Assembly (NCBI GenBank): GCA_951213105.1
Contig: OX578140.1
Span: forward strand, 36,005,256 to 36,069,255
Length of the DNA: 64,000 bases
Reading direction: 5' to 3'
Source: Amaurobius ferox
Lineage: Eukaryota; Arthropoda; Arachnida; Araneae; Amaurobiidae
Shown here: positions 34,774 through 45,302 of the stretch, piece by piece
Layout: every line of letters begins with the position of its first letter
Numbering within the stretch: position 1 is the stretch's first letter
Notes under the pieces: model-generated
What the model saw: the letters and a program-made list of their open reading frames with translations, nothing else
What the model was told of the DNA's origin: nothing
Database searches by the model: none
Translations under genes and position numbers: made by a program

Positions 34774-34775
34774 TA

Positions 34776-35080
34776 TATTGTAAATCTATAGTGTCATACA
34801 TTTAAACCTGTGTAATTATTATTTTTGACCAGCAAAATTATTACTTTATAGGATGCTACTCTTATTCTATATTTTAGCTCATAATATGACGAAGGGAAAA
34901 TAAGAGCAAATAGAGATTGTTCATTTTCAGTCCTAATTTTATCATTTGCAATTCTATTAGTAAGCGAATATTACTAATGGGGCTTTAAAACTATAAAATT
35001 TTATCTTCGAAAAATCTTCAGAGCGCATAATTTTGATAATTCTGACACGACTTAGCTACTAAAGCATGGCAACCCTACTA
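34776..35080. other. Unassigned DNA
   Basis: Nothing recognisable was found between the TA-flanked element and the solo LTR. Confidence 0.4.
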
Positions 35081-35085
35081 TTATA

Positions 35086-35526
35086 TGAAAGAGGGGTTGC
35101 CATACTTTTCGGACATTGTGTGCCAGATTTGGCGATTTTTGAAATTTTTCGAATATACTAGAATTTTCTCGAAGTGTTAAATATTCTTGGTGATACGGGC
35201 CCCTTCTAAAAATTTCTATGGAGGGTATATAAAGAATTCAAAGCTCAGTCGGAGAATAGTTAACGTGATACGAACTATAGTGAATTGTGTGATACGTCAA
35301 CGTTTCGGGAATAGTTCCAGTTATTTTGTGAATTCACTGAGCATTTAATTACCGTTTTATTGTATCTGACAGTGGTTTAATGATCTTGTAATATAGTTAT
35401 CGGACTACCGCAGTATATTATTTCTGTTTATTTTTATTAGTATTTTTAGATAAAAATGTTAGTTACCCAGCTCTCATCCTTGTGTCCTGAGATTACGCCC
35501 ACAATTCCAATGTATACGTAGTAACA
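35086..35526 (+). mobile_element. Solo LTR, 441 bp, with 5-bp target duplication
   Basis: It starts TGAAAGAGGGGTTGCC and ends GTAGTAACA, the usual TG...CA pattern. It is flanked by TTATA on both sides (35081-35085 and 35527-35531). A TATA box is present (TATATAAAG, 35226-35234), followed by TTCAAAGCTCAGTCGG, the expected promoter/R region. There is no primer-binding site or internal coding DNA, so this is the product of recombination between two LTRs. Five-base duplications fit Gypsy- or BEL-type retrotransposons; the superfamily cannot be fixed from the LTR alone. Plus orientation is inferred from TATA placement. Confidence 0.85.
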
Positions 35527-35531
35527 TTATA

Positions 35532-36203
35532 TTCGACATCGCCAACTTTTATTTTGCATAATCCAGTCCAGATTCTTGTGAACAAATTTGAAAACATGTA
35601 ATCACTGCAAATGTGAAAATAAGGTGAAAGTGTGTAAAGCAATGACAAAACTGAGTAAAACTTATTCCAATCACACCCTTATTTCGCATGTTTTCAAGAA
35701 ACTGTCAAGATGGCGTTGCAAACGATAAAAATATAAGTTTATAAATACATATTTAATACGCTAAACTAATTAACTGCATACTTAGACCTCATCCATTTTT
35801 TGCATCAACCTTATTCTAAAAATACCTCGTTGAATAGAAAATTATAAATTTAAGTCTGAGAGTTTATGAAGAATGTTTCATAATGAGAGCCATTAGCATC
35901 TTTTTGAAAAATAAAAAAAGAGTGTGTGTAGTCCCCTTTTTAAATTTACTAAAGCGGGCACAACTTAATTACTAAACTTTATTTTTTTAAATATCAAAGA
36001 GTTCTCTAAAAGAATCAAAATTTAAACACCTTTGTCTTCATTTGTTAATTTCGGGCTGTGGAATAAAAATATCTATCACTAATTACATATAAACCTCGTG
36101 TCTTAAAAAATTATTTTTCCCTATTAGATAATATCATTTTTAAAGAAAATTTTCTCTTGTTTAAGTAACTAAGGATCTCTTCTCCATGTTTGTTATGCTC
36201 ACC
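35532..36203. other. Unassigned AT-rich DNA
   Basis: No feature is supported. Confidence 0.4.
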
Positions 36204-36220
36204 AACCCCTGTATAGTTGT

Positions 36221-36603
36221 TGGTGTTGAGACCCAGACCGTCCGACCTACCAGAAGGTGTAAGGTAACCGTTTGGACGGCCACGAAGTGCCACCCAATTT
36301 AGACTGGCACCCAGTGGGGGAGGCATCCATAGGCACCGTACCCTCCTTCCCTTAACACCAACCTCTCGGAAGGACTTACGGACCCACATGTTTAACGTGA
36401 TCTTACTTCGCATGAACACGGCGGCAGTTGTGGCAGCGTGCAAATCCAGCGCGCAAACCACCAGGCTACCGCGCCCGAAATGTGCCAACAGCACGCGGTG
36501 TTCCCAGATGGTCACCCACCCAAGTACTAACCGTGCCCGATGCTGCTTGACTTCGGTAATCTAACGAGAACCAGTATTTTCAGCACGGTAGGGCCGTTGG
36601 CAT
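36221..36603 (-). mobile_element. Chimeric 5S rRNA/tRNA-derived SINE, copy 2
   Basis: This has the same architecture as 26941-27325 but on the minus strand and at an unrelated site. It is bounded by a perfect 17-bp duplication, AACCCCTGTATAGTTGT (36204-36220 and 36604-36620). Read on the minus strand: the 5S head (GCCAACGGCCCTACCGTGCT ... GCTGTTGGC); TTTCGGGCGCGGTAGCCTGG plus TGGTTTGCGCGCTGGATTTGCAC; then the jump GCTGCCACAACTGCCGCCG in place of the B-box region; the body; and a tail CTCAACACCAACA. The identical B-box deletion in both copies shows that they descend from one chimeric source. Confidence 0.93.
36485..36602 (-). pseudogene. 5S rRNA-derived head of the SINE, copy 2
   Basis: Full-length 5S-like sequence. 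The internal control region is preserved: GAAGTCAAGCAGC, TCGGGCACGGTTAG and GGTGGGTGACCATCTGGG. The differences from copy 1 are scattered substitutions. It is part of a retroposed unit and is not a ribosomal gene. Confidence 0.92.
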
Positions 36604-36620
36604 AACCCCTGTATAGTTGT

Positions 36621-37421
36621 AGTTGCTCGGCTGTTAATGTTTATAATTCAGATAAAACGTCAAGCAAAGGTTAACGCTACCATCTTGGATTTAAACATTT
36701 CTCGTTTTTCAAATGTTTATAGGATTAAGATGTTTTGTAGGTGTGTTGAAATTTCCCATATTTTCCATAAGTGTTTCGAAAATAATTTGGTATGATTATT
36801 ACAATCAGTGTATAACTGCAATCTACTAATTTTAAACGTAATCGAATATGATTTAAACGTAATCGAACGATGATTCCTCCAATTTTCAAATGAATTTTTG
36901 AAAAATTCTTAAAGAATTAGGATAAATAAATAATAAATTCAGTCTTAACTGTTTATCATAAAATGAATCGCGCAAGCTTTAGAACACTAGCACGAATTGT
37001 TCTCAACGTATTGCACATTGTCCAGAAAATTTATCAAAACATTTTACAAAATTAAAAAAAGTAGTTACTGTCACCCAATATGTTCACTTTCCATATGCAA
37101 TATTATGCAACAAATCTCTTTACATCATTCTCGTTGGTCTAATGCGTTCCCTTCACGAAAGGAGATACATTTTGCAATAGTTTTAATTTTGGACGCTCAA
37201 GAATTCGCCAATAGTCATTTAGTTCATAGAATATTAATTAAATGTCAATTGCATTTTGATGAGGTTTTACACTTCAGTATGAATAACTCATTCTGTTTGG
37301 ACTCATAAGTTTCCAAAAGCGTTAAATTCTCAATTTATGTAGTATTAAATCAATACCAAAAACATTGTGCAGTTGATCTTGTATATCATCATTTTGCTGT
37401 GAATCAAGTAAAGCCATCGCA
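36621..37421. other. Unassigned DNA with a possible decayed subfamily A piece
   Basis: 36880-37210 retains faint A-family marks (CCAATTTTCAAATGAATTTTTGAAAAATTC; TAGAACACTAGCACGAATTGTTCTC; TGTTCACTTTCCATATGCAATATTATGC; AGAATTCGCCAATAGTCATTTA) in the same order as the copy at 10047. It is an old plus-oriented fragment. The 103-codon open frame over it is incidental. Confidence 0.5.
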
Positions 37422-37797
37422 CAGGGTGTTTCACTCGATCTCGGTCCCTGATATTATCTTAAAACTTTCAAACTAATAGACTTCATTCAGTGAAATTTGA
37501 CACGAATACAGTACAACTTGGTGCATCAGAAGCAGTTTTGCCTTTTTGGCAACTCATTGATGTGCTTGAGGAAATGCCGTCATCTCCTGCGACAGTTTAT
37601 ATAATATAATTTTCAATGGGAAGGATAGCAATCTATTTTTCCCTTTTGGACTAGAGAGTAATACCGCCATTTGGATCTTTCTGTAACCACGCTTCTCATA
37701 TACCAATGTAAGTCCATGTGAAATAGCATTAAATTGTATCCATTAATTTGAAAGCTATAATGGAAAATCAAGGACAGAGATCGAATGAAACACCTTG
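37422..37797. mobile_element. TA-flanked MITE, 376 bp
   Basis: The left arm CAGGGTGTTTCACTCGATCT plus CGGTCCCTGAT pairs with the complement of the right arm CAAGGTGTTTCATTCGATCT plus CTGTCCTTGAT over roughly 75 bp. TA follows the right end (37798-37799). The left equivalent is CA, probably a mutated TA. The terminal CAGGGTG resembles the element at 33892-34773, but the arms differ, so these are related end types rather than copies. It is non-coding. Confidence 0.75.
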
Positions 37798-37799
37798 TA

Positions 37800-38647
37800 G
37801 TACGTAGGGTAAGTCATTTGATGTCAACACCAGATTTTTTTGGTGCAAGAAAATAACAATATGCGACTAGAAGGATTAGCGATTCCTTCTAGTGCGATTG
37901 GTTTTCTATTACCTTTTCATCCTTTCTATAACCTTTTCGTTTTTTGCTGTTCTATTACGTTTTTACATTTGACCAATTATCATCTAGTGTAACAGTGGAT
38001 ACAATAACACATATGCACCAACCATTCTCATGCAAAACGTGCTTCAAAACGGGCCGGAATATATAGCATATATGTGGCTAAAAGCATTGCATTACTAATG
38101 TAGCTCCGAGAATAATTAAAAAGCATAAAAATATCAGTTAAAATAGCCAACTTAATGTGTTTAAACATCCACTAATTATCTTTTATCTCACACTTCAGTT
38201 CTTCAACGAATTAAATTCGGCAATGCGTATTCCGTAAAACTCAGATTAATGCCCTGCAAGCACCACCGGACCGTTAGGAATAAGAAATTCTATTATTTTC
38301 AAAACAGGTTTTATTTTTGCACTTTCCATCTTCTATAACAATATTTTCTAAATTAAATTTATCGTCTTTATACATATTTCTGTTTTATTACGTACTCCCC
38401 CAGAGAGAATGGAAAATCAAATTGGATTTGGGCAAACCCTGTTGAGAAAATCTTCCATAAGCAACATCGTGTTGGGATTCTGATGTGTATTTTTGAACTT
38501 AATATCTATTTTGTTTTCTTGAATCGTATGTCTCCCACTTGATCCAATTCATATGAACATATGTCTGTATTTTATGTAAATATTATCAGAGCTTTTACCA
38601 TATAAATCCCAAATCAATTTCCAAAATATACGTGCAAAATATGTATA
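37800..38647. other. Unassigned AT-rich DNA
   Basis: Nothing recognisable. Confidence 0.4.
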
Positions 38648-38649
38648 TA

Positions 38650-39429
38650 ACCTCTATACCAAAAAAATCGACGCACCAAGAAGGAGTTGTCGAATTGTAA
38701 TGAAATTTCGTATGCAAAGACATTTATTCTTTAGTGACGAGTCCCGTTTCCAACCGTGTCCTGATGATAACCGCAGACGTGTCTGGAGACGTCCAGGGCA
38801 GCGTGGAGGTCCTGCCCTTACTATCGCACGCCACACATGCCCACAACAGGGCGTTATGGTCGGGGGTGCCATCTCCTTTGAGAGCCGGACCCCTTTGGTA
38901 GTCATTTCTGGCACACCGACAGCACAGCAGTACGTAGACAACATTCTACGACCGGTTGTGTTACCGTTCCTTTTGCGACACCCCGGACTTACTTTTCAAC
39001 ACGATAATGCCCGACCGCACAAGGCACGCGTTGCTATGAATTGTCTTCAAGCACACTTCCTTGGCCATATAGGTCTCCTGATCTCTCTCCCATAGAACAC
39101 ATTTGTGACGTTATGGGAAGGCGATTGCAACCATCCCGGAATGTTGACGATTTAACCCGACAGTTGGAGACAATCTGGCAAGACATTCAGCAGGACACCA
39201 TCCGTGAACTTTATCAGTCTATGCCACGCCAGGTGTCAACTTGCATCCAGGCCAGAGGTAGACCAACGCCTTATTGACTTCCTCCCTTTGTATACGGTCA
39301 AACTCTAAATCATTAAATTATTCTGAAATTTTAATCGATTCTTTTTATATGTATGTTCTTCACATCCATCAATTTTTATCACAATCGGACAACTCCTTCT
39401 TGGTGCGTCGATTTTTTTATTATAGAGTG
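38650..39429 (+). mobile_element. Internally deleted Tc1-like transposon (780 bp)
   Basis: The left end ACCTCTATACCAAAAAAATC plus GACGCACCAAGAAGGAGTTGT and the complement of the right end (CACTCTATAATAAAAAAATC plus GACGCACCAAGAAGGAGTTGT) are inverted repeats of about 40 bp, nearly perfect in the inner 30. Each end has an adjoining TA (38648-38649 and 39430-39431). A typical Tc1 element is about 1.6 kb. Here the left inverted repeat joins almost directly to the catalytic half of the transposase, so the DNA-binding half has been lost. The right TA opens into a long TA microsatellite. Confidence 0.9.
38700..39277 (+). pseudogene. Tc1-like transposase catalytic domain, truncated
   Basis: The reading frame from 38700 starts just before the catalytic core. 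The first acidic residue is in FSDESRF (38736-38738), followed by DDNRRRVWRRPGQRGG and GVMVGGAISF; the second is in FQHDNARPH (39003-39005). The frame is then broken. The continuation in another frame is WPYRSPDLSPIEHICD, with the glutamate at 39095-39097, ending SMPRQVSTCIQARG and a stop at the usual carboxyl end. There are 89 nt between the last two catalytic codons, 13 short of the 102 expected for DD34E, so a 13-nt deletion explains the shift. All three catalytic residues survive, but the helix-turn-helix domains are absent. It encodes no functional enzyme. Confidence 0.92.
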
Positions 39430-39560
<131 letters not shown>

Positions 39561-39641
39561 AGAATGTGTGAAATGTTCTCACTGTAGTGTCTTTGGAAAA
39601 CCAGACGAAGGAAACAGTAGTAGGCAACATTTCCTATGATG

Positions 39642-39810
39642 TGAATCTATGGTTTCCAGATGCTGAAGTTCGAAAGAGGGTTTCAAGATTTAACAGTTTG
39701 TCGGTACTTTGGTGATATTTGGCGACTTTTCGAAGATTCAAGAAACACCTTCGAAATAACCAATATTTCACGAGATATGATAGATTTCTAGAATTTTCTA
39801 TAGAGTTTAT
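39642..39810 (+). mobile_element. 5' fragment of the LTR family
   Basis: TGAATCTATGGTTTCCAGAT begins like the copy at 44161. GTCGGTACTTTGGTGATATT, CGAAGATTCAAGAAACACC, CAATATTTCACGAGATATGA and TAGAATTTTCTATAGAGTTTATA follow the order of the copy at 1-429. Similarity stops around 39810, so the TATA and 3' parts are missing. Confidence 0.6.
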
Positions 39811-41361
39811 AATTGCTCCGTTATTTATTGGTCTTTTGTTATGCCGATTGAATCTACGTGATTGCCTTCTGTGCCAACTGATTTTTGACAATACATTTTA
39901 TTTTCCACTCAATTACCTTACTCGACCGGTGTCACGCTGAACTTCAAATCTTCTGACTGCTTGCTCTAATGCAATTTTTTGACGATTTTGTAAAATTTAT
40001 GACTCCTTTTATATTTGAATATTTATTATTGCATTTAATCGAACGTATGAATTGACTCCTATCTCCACTGGTACCTCTCAGATTTTCGCATCCTTTCTAT
40101 TGCTTTTCGACTTGTACGCCAGCATAGCGCTCGCGTTTCTCTGTTACTTTTCATATACTGTATACACTAATTGCTAAACGTCTACATGCTATAAGAACTG
40201 GTTGCTATATTTAGTGAACGCTAGCTGTGCGCACCGCAGCTAGAATACCAATAAAAGTTTGACAGAATGAAACAAATAAATACAAAGCACACAGCTTTCT
40301 GGCCTGAAATTTTCAGGGTTTATCCCTCAAATAAATATTTGTATGATTGGTGATTTCTGTCCCAAGATTATTGAAAAACGAATTTTAAAATGTTTGTTTG
40401 CTGCGCAAACAAACATTTTTATCGACATTTATGGCAGTGGTATTACGACATTTTTCAAGCCCATCGACAAATTTTATGTTGTTCTGTAAAAAAAAGAAAT
40501 AAATCCTGTCACATTAACATTTTTTTTTTCGTCATCTGCTATTTTGTAAAATGAAAAAGAATTTATTATATGTCTATAATAAGTAATAACGTACTTGTTA
40601 TTTTGAATATTGAGTTCACATATATTTCCTTTACGTTATTGGATTTAAATATATATGAAATGCAGTTCTTTATATTTGGAGTATGAAAAATGGAAGGAAA
40701 GCAATATAAATTATTTTTGCAAATGTTGAACTGCCCTATTTAGGATTGTTTTGATTTTTTTCGTCTTCTCTGGTGTACATAATAACATTCACAAAATATG
40801 TTTACTTTCTCCATACTACGTAATATAATATAGAAAAAGTATCTTGCAGCGCCAACAAAATTCTTTTCAGGGCCTCTAGCGGAGAATTAAAGAAGTTATA
40901 AACACAAACTCGGCAACAAATCCGGGTAAACAAAAAAAAAAAAAAAAAAAAACGATTACAAATTTGAATAATGAGTAAGAATTGATCATAAAACTGTTAC
41001 AGAAGTCACAATAGAGTTATTACGGAATTGATGTCTTATTCAGGAATGATACAATAAACAACACTACGAGGAGAAAAATATAAAATACAAAGTTGTGAAG
41101 CATTGTTACTTCCTCATACTGTGTAAAATTAGTATATTGTTTTCACTAAAATTTTCGAATTCGAGATTTTGATGCCAATGAACACCTCCTGATGATGCCT
41201 CCTGAACACGTTTTGACTATTTTTAGAGTGATGTCCGTCTGTCTGTCTGTGGTCGATTGTTTGTGTTCACAATAGCGGATTCGAAAGAACATCGTCACTT
41301 TAAGACTGTAGATAGACCCAGCGGGTTCACTTAGGTAACTTTTATTCCGGAGTTGTTGAGG
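39811..41361. other. Unassigned, with fragments
   Basis: 40387-40419 is a perfect palindrome (separate entry). 40931-40950 is a poly(A) run. 41105-41240 (TTTTCGAATTCGAGATTTTG, then CACGTTTTGACTATTTTTAG and GTCCGTCTGTCTGTCTG) is a decayed left half of the A/B repeat family in plus orientation. Confidence 0.45.
40387..40419. repeat. Perfect 15-bp-arm palindrome
   Basis: AAAATGTTTGTTTGC, the 3-base loop TGC, then GCAAACAAACATTTT. No larger element around it was found. Confidence 0.95.
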
Positions 41362-41639
41362 AGATATGGGACAGCCCAGTGGTTAGCATGCGGGTATTGA
41401 ACTCTGACGACCCGAGTTCGATTCCCAGCTTTGCCCAAACAGTCCTCATGTTCAAGCAGAGAACAGGCACGCTAAATATGTGGGTCCGTACGTCCTTTCG
41501 AGAATTTGGCGGTAGGAAAGGGAGGGTACTCTCCCTATGGATGATACCCCACTGGGTTAAAATCTAAATTGGGTGGCACTTCCCGGCCATCAAAACAGAT
41601 ACCTTACACTTTCGGGTAGGTCGGACAGTCTCGGTCGCA
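41362..41639 (+). mobile_element. tRNA-derived SINE, diverged copy
   Basis: The head GGGACAGCCCAGTGGTTAGC and GAGTTCGATTCCCAGC are the A- and B-box regions. The body contains AATATGTGGGTCCGTACGTC, TTTCGAGAATTTGGCGGTAGG, TAAATTGGGTGGCACTTCCC and GGTAGGTCGGACAGTCTCGG. The flanks GGAGTTGTTG (41349-41358) and GGAGCTGTTG (41640-41649) may be the target duplication. It shows more substitutions than the copies at 5240 and 55107, so it is probably an older subfamily. Confidence 0.85.
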
Positions 41640-41649
41640 GGAGCTGTTG

Positions 41650-44160
41650 GTGGTGCTTAAAAACTTTCCTAGAAGCCTTCTATATAGTATGTTTACTAAG
41701 TTTCTAATATTTATTTATTACAAGAAGCTCTATTGAAGACTTTCCACAATTCTGTAAGCATTCCGACGTCATAGCGATAGTTCGTGAATCGAGAACTCTT
41801 GTTCGTACCACGTTCTATAAATGAACATCGCGCCAAAATGTTTGAGAAATGAACTTTCACCGATACCCTCTCCAGCTACAGAATGAATACATTAAATGCT
41901 TAATCCACTACTGAGCCTCGAGTCGCATTTGTCATCCTGCGGCGATTAATAGCGTATTCATTGGGAATATCTGTTGGATCAATTCGCTTAATATTTGATG
42001 GCGTAAGGAAATGCGAGCCGTTGTTATTGTTTTGGGACATTAAGATAAATCGCTGTGCGCGCCCTGATCATCAAATAGAGCAGATAAATAATTTATTAAT
42101 AGGCCGCGCTTGAATTGCGAATGCAAAAATAATTTTATCCTAATGACTGGGTTTATTTATTCACAAGCGCATACGATGTAAAACAAGCGTGAAATATCAA
42201 TGCCGTGTCAGGTCTTCATGAGTAAAGGGATCGGTTTTGCGATAAATGAATGAATGAATGTTCTCTAATAATTGATTTATACAATTCGAAGCGTTCCGAT
42301 TTACGGAGTGGAGTTGAGTTGTTTTTAAACTGGGACGCGGGAGATTTATATTTTGCGAAATTACATTTGCCTTGTGAGTATATTATGGGAAAGGTTAGCT
42401 TTGTTACGCCTTAAAAATTATGGCCGGTTATTTACTTAGTTTTATCTCCAAATGTCCAAATTTTAGAAAAAAAAAAATTCTAAAACTGAAATCTGAAAAA
42501 TAAGACTACAAAGTTATTATTCGATTACGATTCCCTAATATAAACTTCTTCAGAAAAGAAAGGAAAGTTTCTTTACCCAGAGAAGTAAAAATTTTTATAT
42601 GCTATTCTTGAAAGTTTACGTCAGATTTAGGTCAAATTTTAAGAACACACTTATGATATTGAAAACATTCTATATTCCAAAAATATTAAAGTTATCTTTA
42701 AAATCCACGAAATTAGAAAATGCACATTTTATAACATTCAAAATATAAATATCTCCGAATATCTGAGAACATCTGTGAATATAAATATTTCCGAATATCA
42801 AAATATAAATACCTCCGAACATTTCAGAACATCTGCAAAAGAAAACTCTCGTATTCATGCAGAATCATCTGCTCGACAAATTATATTTAAAATGGAGAAA
42901 ATTCGGCCGAATTTCGAATTTTAAGTCATAACTTTTGAACTAATTGGAAGAGTTCAGCTACTGCTGTGCTAAATTTCGGAGCTGTCCTCGTTGATTTGAA
43001 TACAAACTATTGATTTCACAGAGGAAAAATTTAGTTTTAAGAATTAATAGCTTTTAATATATGAATTATATAAGTTAGCAAAGATTATTGCTTTCCCCAT
43101 TCTTCTTTACCGTCAAGTTTGCTTTGCCACAAGTATAGGGATTGCAATAGCGGACGTTTTGTACAATCTTCGGATTTCGAAAGAAATTATTTTTCAATCT
43201 TGGGATCTCTCGAAATTGAGAGCTTCACTTTATTTCGTCCAATGGAAGCCCTATTTTATTACTTATTTATTTATTTTTTATTTATTTGTCTACAAATGTT
43301 CCATGTACTTAAACGGTAGTATCATTTTAATATTCCTCTATAAAAAAAAACTGTCTGTATAAAGAACGTCCTGATATTAAAACATTTTTATAAAAGCGAG
43401 GAATATCGTCTGATAATTTAATTCGTTTGTAATACCAATAACTATGCTCATAAAAAAACAATTAACAATAGTGAATCGTCTGAAGTAACATACTTAAATT
43501 AATTAATAAAAATATATGAAAAAAATTCTGGTTACTGTGCATTAAATGTGCATGCACATTTTTAAAAATGGTAATTTTTAACTATGCTATAATGTAGTGA
43601 TATACAACCCGAAAATTAACATTCTTGAAAACTGATTTTTATATATTTTTATTTTAATTTATCACATTCTTATACTATTGTACAAAAAAGTATTTTCCTA
43701 GAACTCAAACAAATTGTTCAATATTAGCTATATTATACAACACAGCTAATATTAAAAGATCTGATATATAATGACAATTATATGTGCAACATTGTCCAAG
43801 GAATCTGATTTGTAGCTGAACGCAGACGACTTCCCCACTCCTAAGGAAAAAATCTATAGTGAATTTCTTTCCTCTTCTATTTTATAAATTTTTCGCTTAT
43901 ATTTTTAAAACTTTTGACGCATTCTATTCCATAACTCTAAGTCTAAGCTAATCTTCCGAGATGACGTGATGCCTTACATGTATTAGCTACATGTTTGTTC
44001 TATATGCAAATTTTGCTGACAAACCGAATAGAAAGAACCTCATAGCTCTAAGATAAACCGTTTTCGAAATATTTATTTATTTATTTATCAATATTGTTAT
44101 GAACACAAAAATTACCTTCACTGAAAGCTCTTTTAAGAACAACCAGACATCCCAATGACG
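41650..44160. other. Unassigned AT-rich DNA
   Basis: 42715-42840 holds a local repeat built on AATATAAATATCTCCGAATA and GAACATCTG. A TATT run is at 43252-43285. No gene is supported: the 66- and 67-codon frames at 43119-43362 overlap each other and carry no motif. Confidence 0.4.
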
Positions 44161-44627
44161 TGAATTTAGAGTTGTCATATCAGGACTGTCGGTTCGGGAT
44201 TGCCAGATCTGGCGATTTATCGTCAATTTAACGACTTTTGACGACATTTCAAATTTTCTAGAACCTTCTCGAAATAACGAATATTCTACGGAATACAAGC
44301 CCCTTCTGAAAGTTTCTACTGAAATTATATAAAAGGAATAATCGCTCAGTTGTAGCAGTTGACGTGATACGAGCTACATTGTTTAGTGAGATGCGTGAAT
44401 GTTTTGATAACAATCTGCTGTTTCGTGAAATTAGCTGAGCATTTAATTGCTGTTTTACCGCACCTGACAGTTATGGAGTGGTCTTGTGAGATTTTGATCC
44501 AGCTGTTTGCAGTACATTGTTCCTGTTTACGCTGCACTTGTAAATAAACGTGTTAGTTATCCAGAAATTTGGAATCATTCTTGTATCCTGATAGTACACC
44601 CGTGATTGCAGAGGACACGTTGTAACA
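44161..44627 (+). mobile_element. LTR-family copy, near full length
   Basis: It runs from TGAATTTAGAGTTGTC to CGTTGTAACA. It shows TTGCCAGATCTGGCGA, a TATA box in ATTATATAAAAGG (44324-44336), CGCTCAGTTGTAGC, GTTGACGTGATACGAGCTAC, GAGCATTTAATTGC and an AATAAACGTGTTAGTTATCC poly(A)-signal region. The flanking five bases do not match (ATATA after the end), so either one end has decayed or this LTR is left from a rearrangement. Confidence 0.75.
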
Positions 44628-44764
44628 ATATAAGGACTTGGCCCTCCAAATACGCCAAGGCATCAAAAAACGAATTAACTGCAGAATTAATGTAATTTCA
44701 AGTTAGTATTATTTTATGTGTTATTTTGTACGATAAATTAAAAAAAGAAAGAATTTCGAAAAAG

Positions 44765-44823
44765 AAAGATGAATTTGAGTCCGCAAGGAAAGCCAAGTGC
44801 TGTCCACATCAAACTTTTCATTT
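44765..44823 (+). mobile_element. Subfamily B right-end fragment
   Basis: GAATTTGAGTCCGCAAGGAA then AGCCAAGTGCTGTCCACATCAAACTTTT is the B right terminus, with the ATGTG/CACAT hairpin weakened to AGTGC/CACAT. The rest of the element is absent or unrecognisable. Confidence 0.6.
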
Positions 44824-45302
44824 TAGGCATTTCATAAGATTATATATTTGCAACACTCTCTTGCAATTTCATAAGTTCTTAATTCTCGCAACTTGAAACA
44901 AAAACCATCCCTAAACACTGGTATCTGCACCTTTAGGATTTATTTACAAGCACTCCTTCGTAATCACGTAGCTTATTTATTGTCATTGCGTAATATAAAA
45001 ATATTTGAATTTATCCAAAGTTATTTCGTGCAGATTTATTTCGCTTTTCCCTAAGCACATTGACCAAGAAGAAACTTGCAACATTGATGAAGAATCGTGA
45101 GATTTCTGATAGTCGGCGAAAGCGCAGAAATTAAAATTATGTTCCTTTGAGGGGATATTTCATTTATGTGGAAGCGTGCAATAAAAATAAATATCGACAG
45201 TCCACACGACTATTTTAACGTTTATATCATATTCCTTAGATTCAGTATTACCATAAGCAATAAAAGAATAAAACACCAAAATTTCTGGTAGTTAATTTCT
45301 AT
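44824..45302. other. Unassigned DNA
   Basis: 45050-45180 may be a very diverged relative of duplicate block D (CACATTGACCAAGAAG, then ATTGATGAAGAATC). Nothing else was seen. Confidence 0.35.

Noticed and set aside
34491..34805. 104-codon open frame
   Set aside because: It lies across the right inverted arm of the TA-flanked element, and the arm sequence is conserved in inverted form, not as protein.
36111..36515. 134-codon minus-strand open frame
   Set aside because: It reads through the chimeric SINE, and similar frames occur in the other SINE copies because the GC-rich SINE body has few stops.
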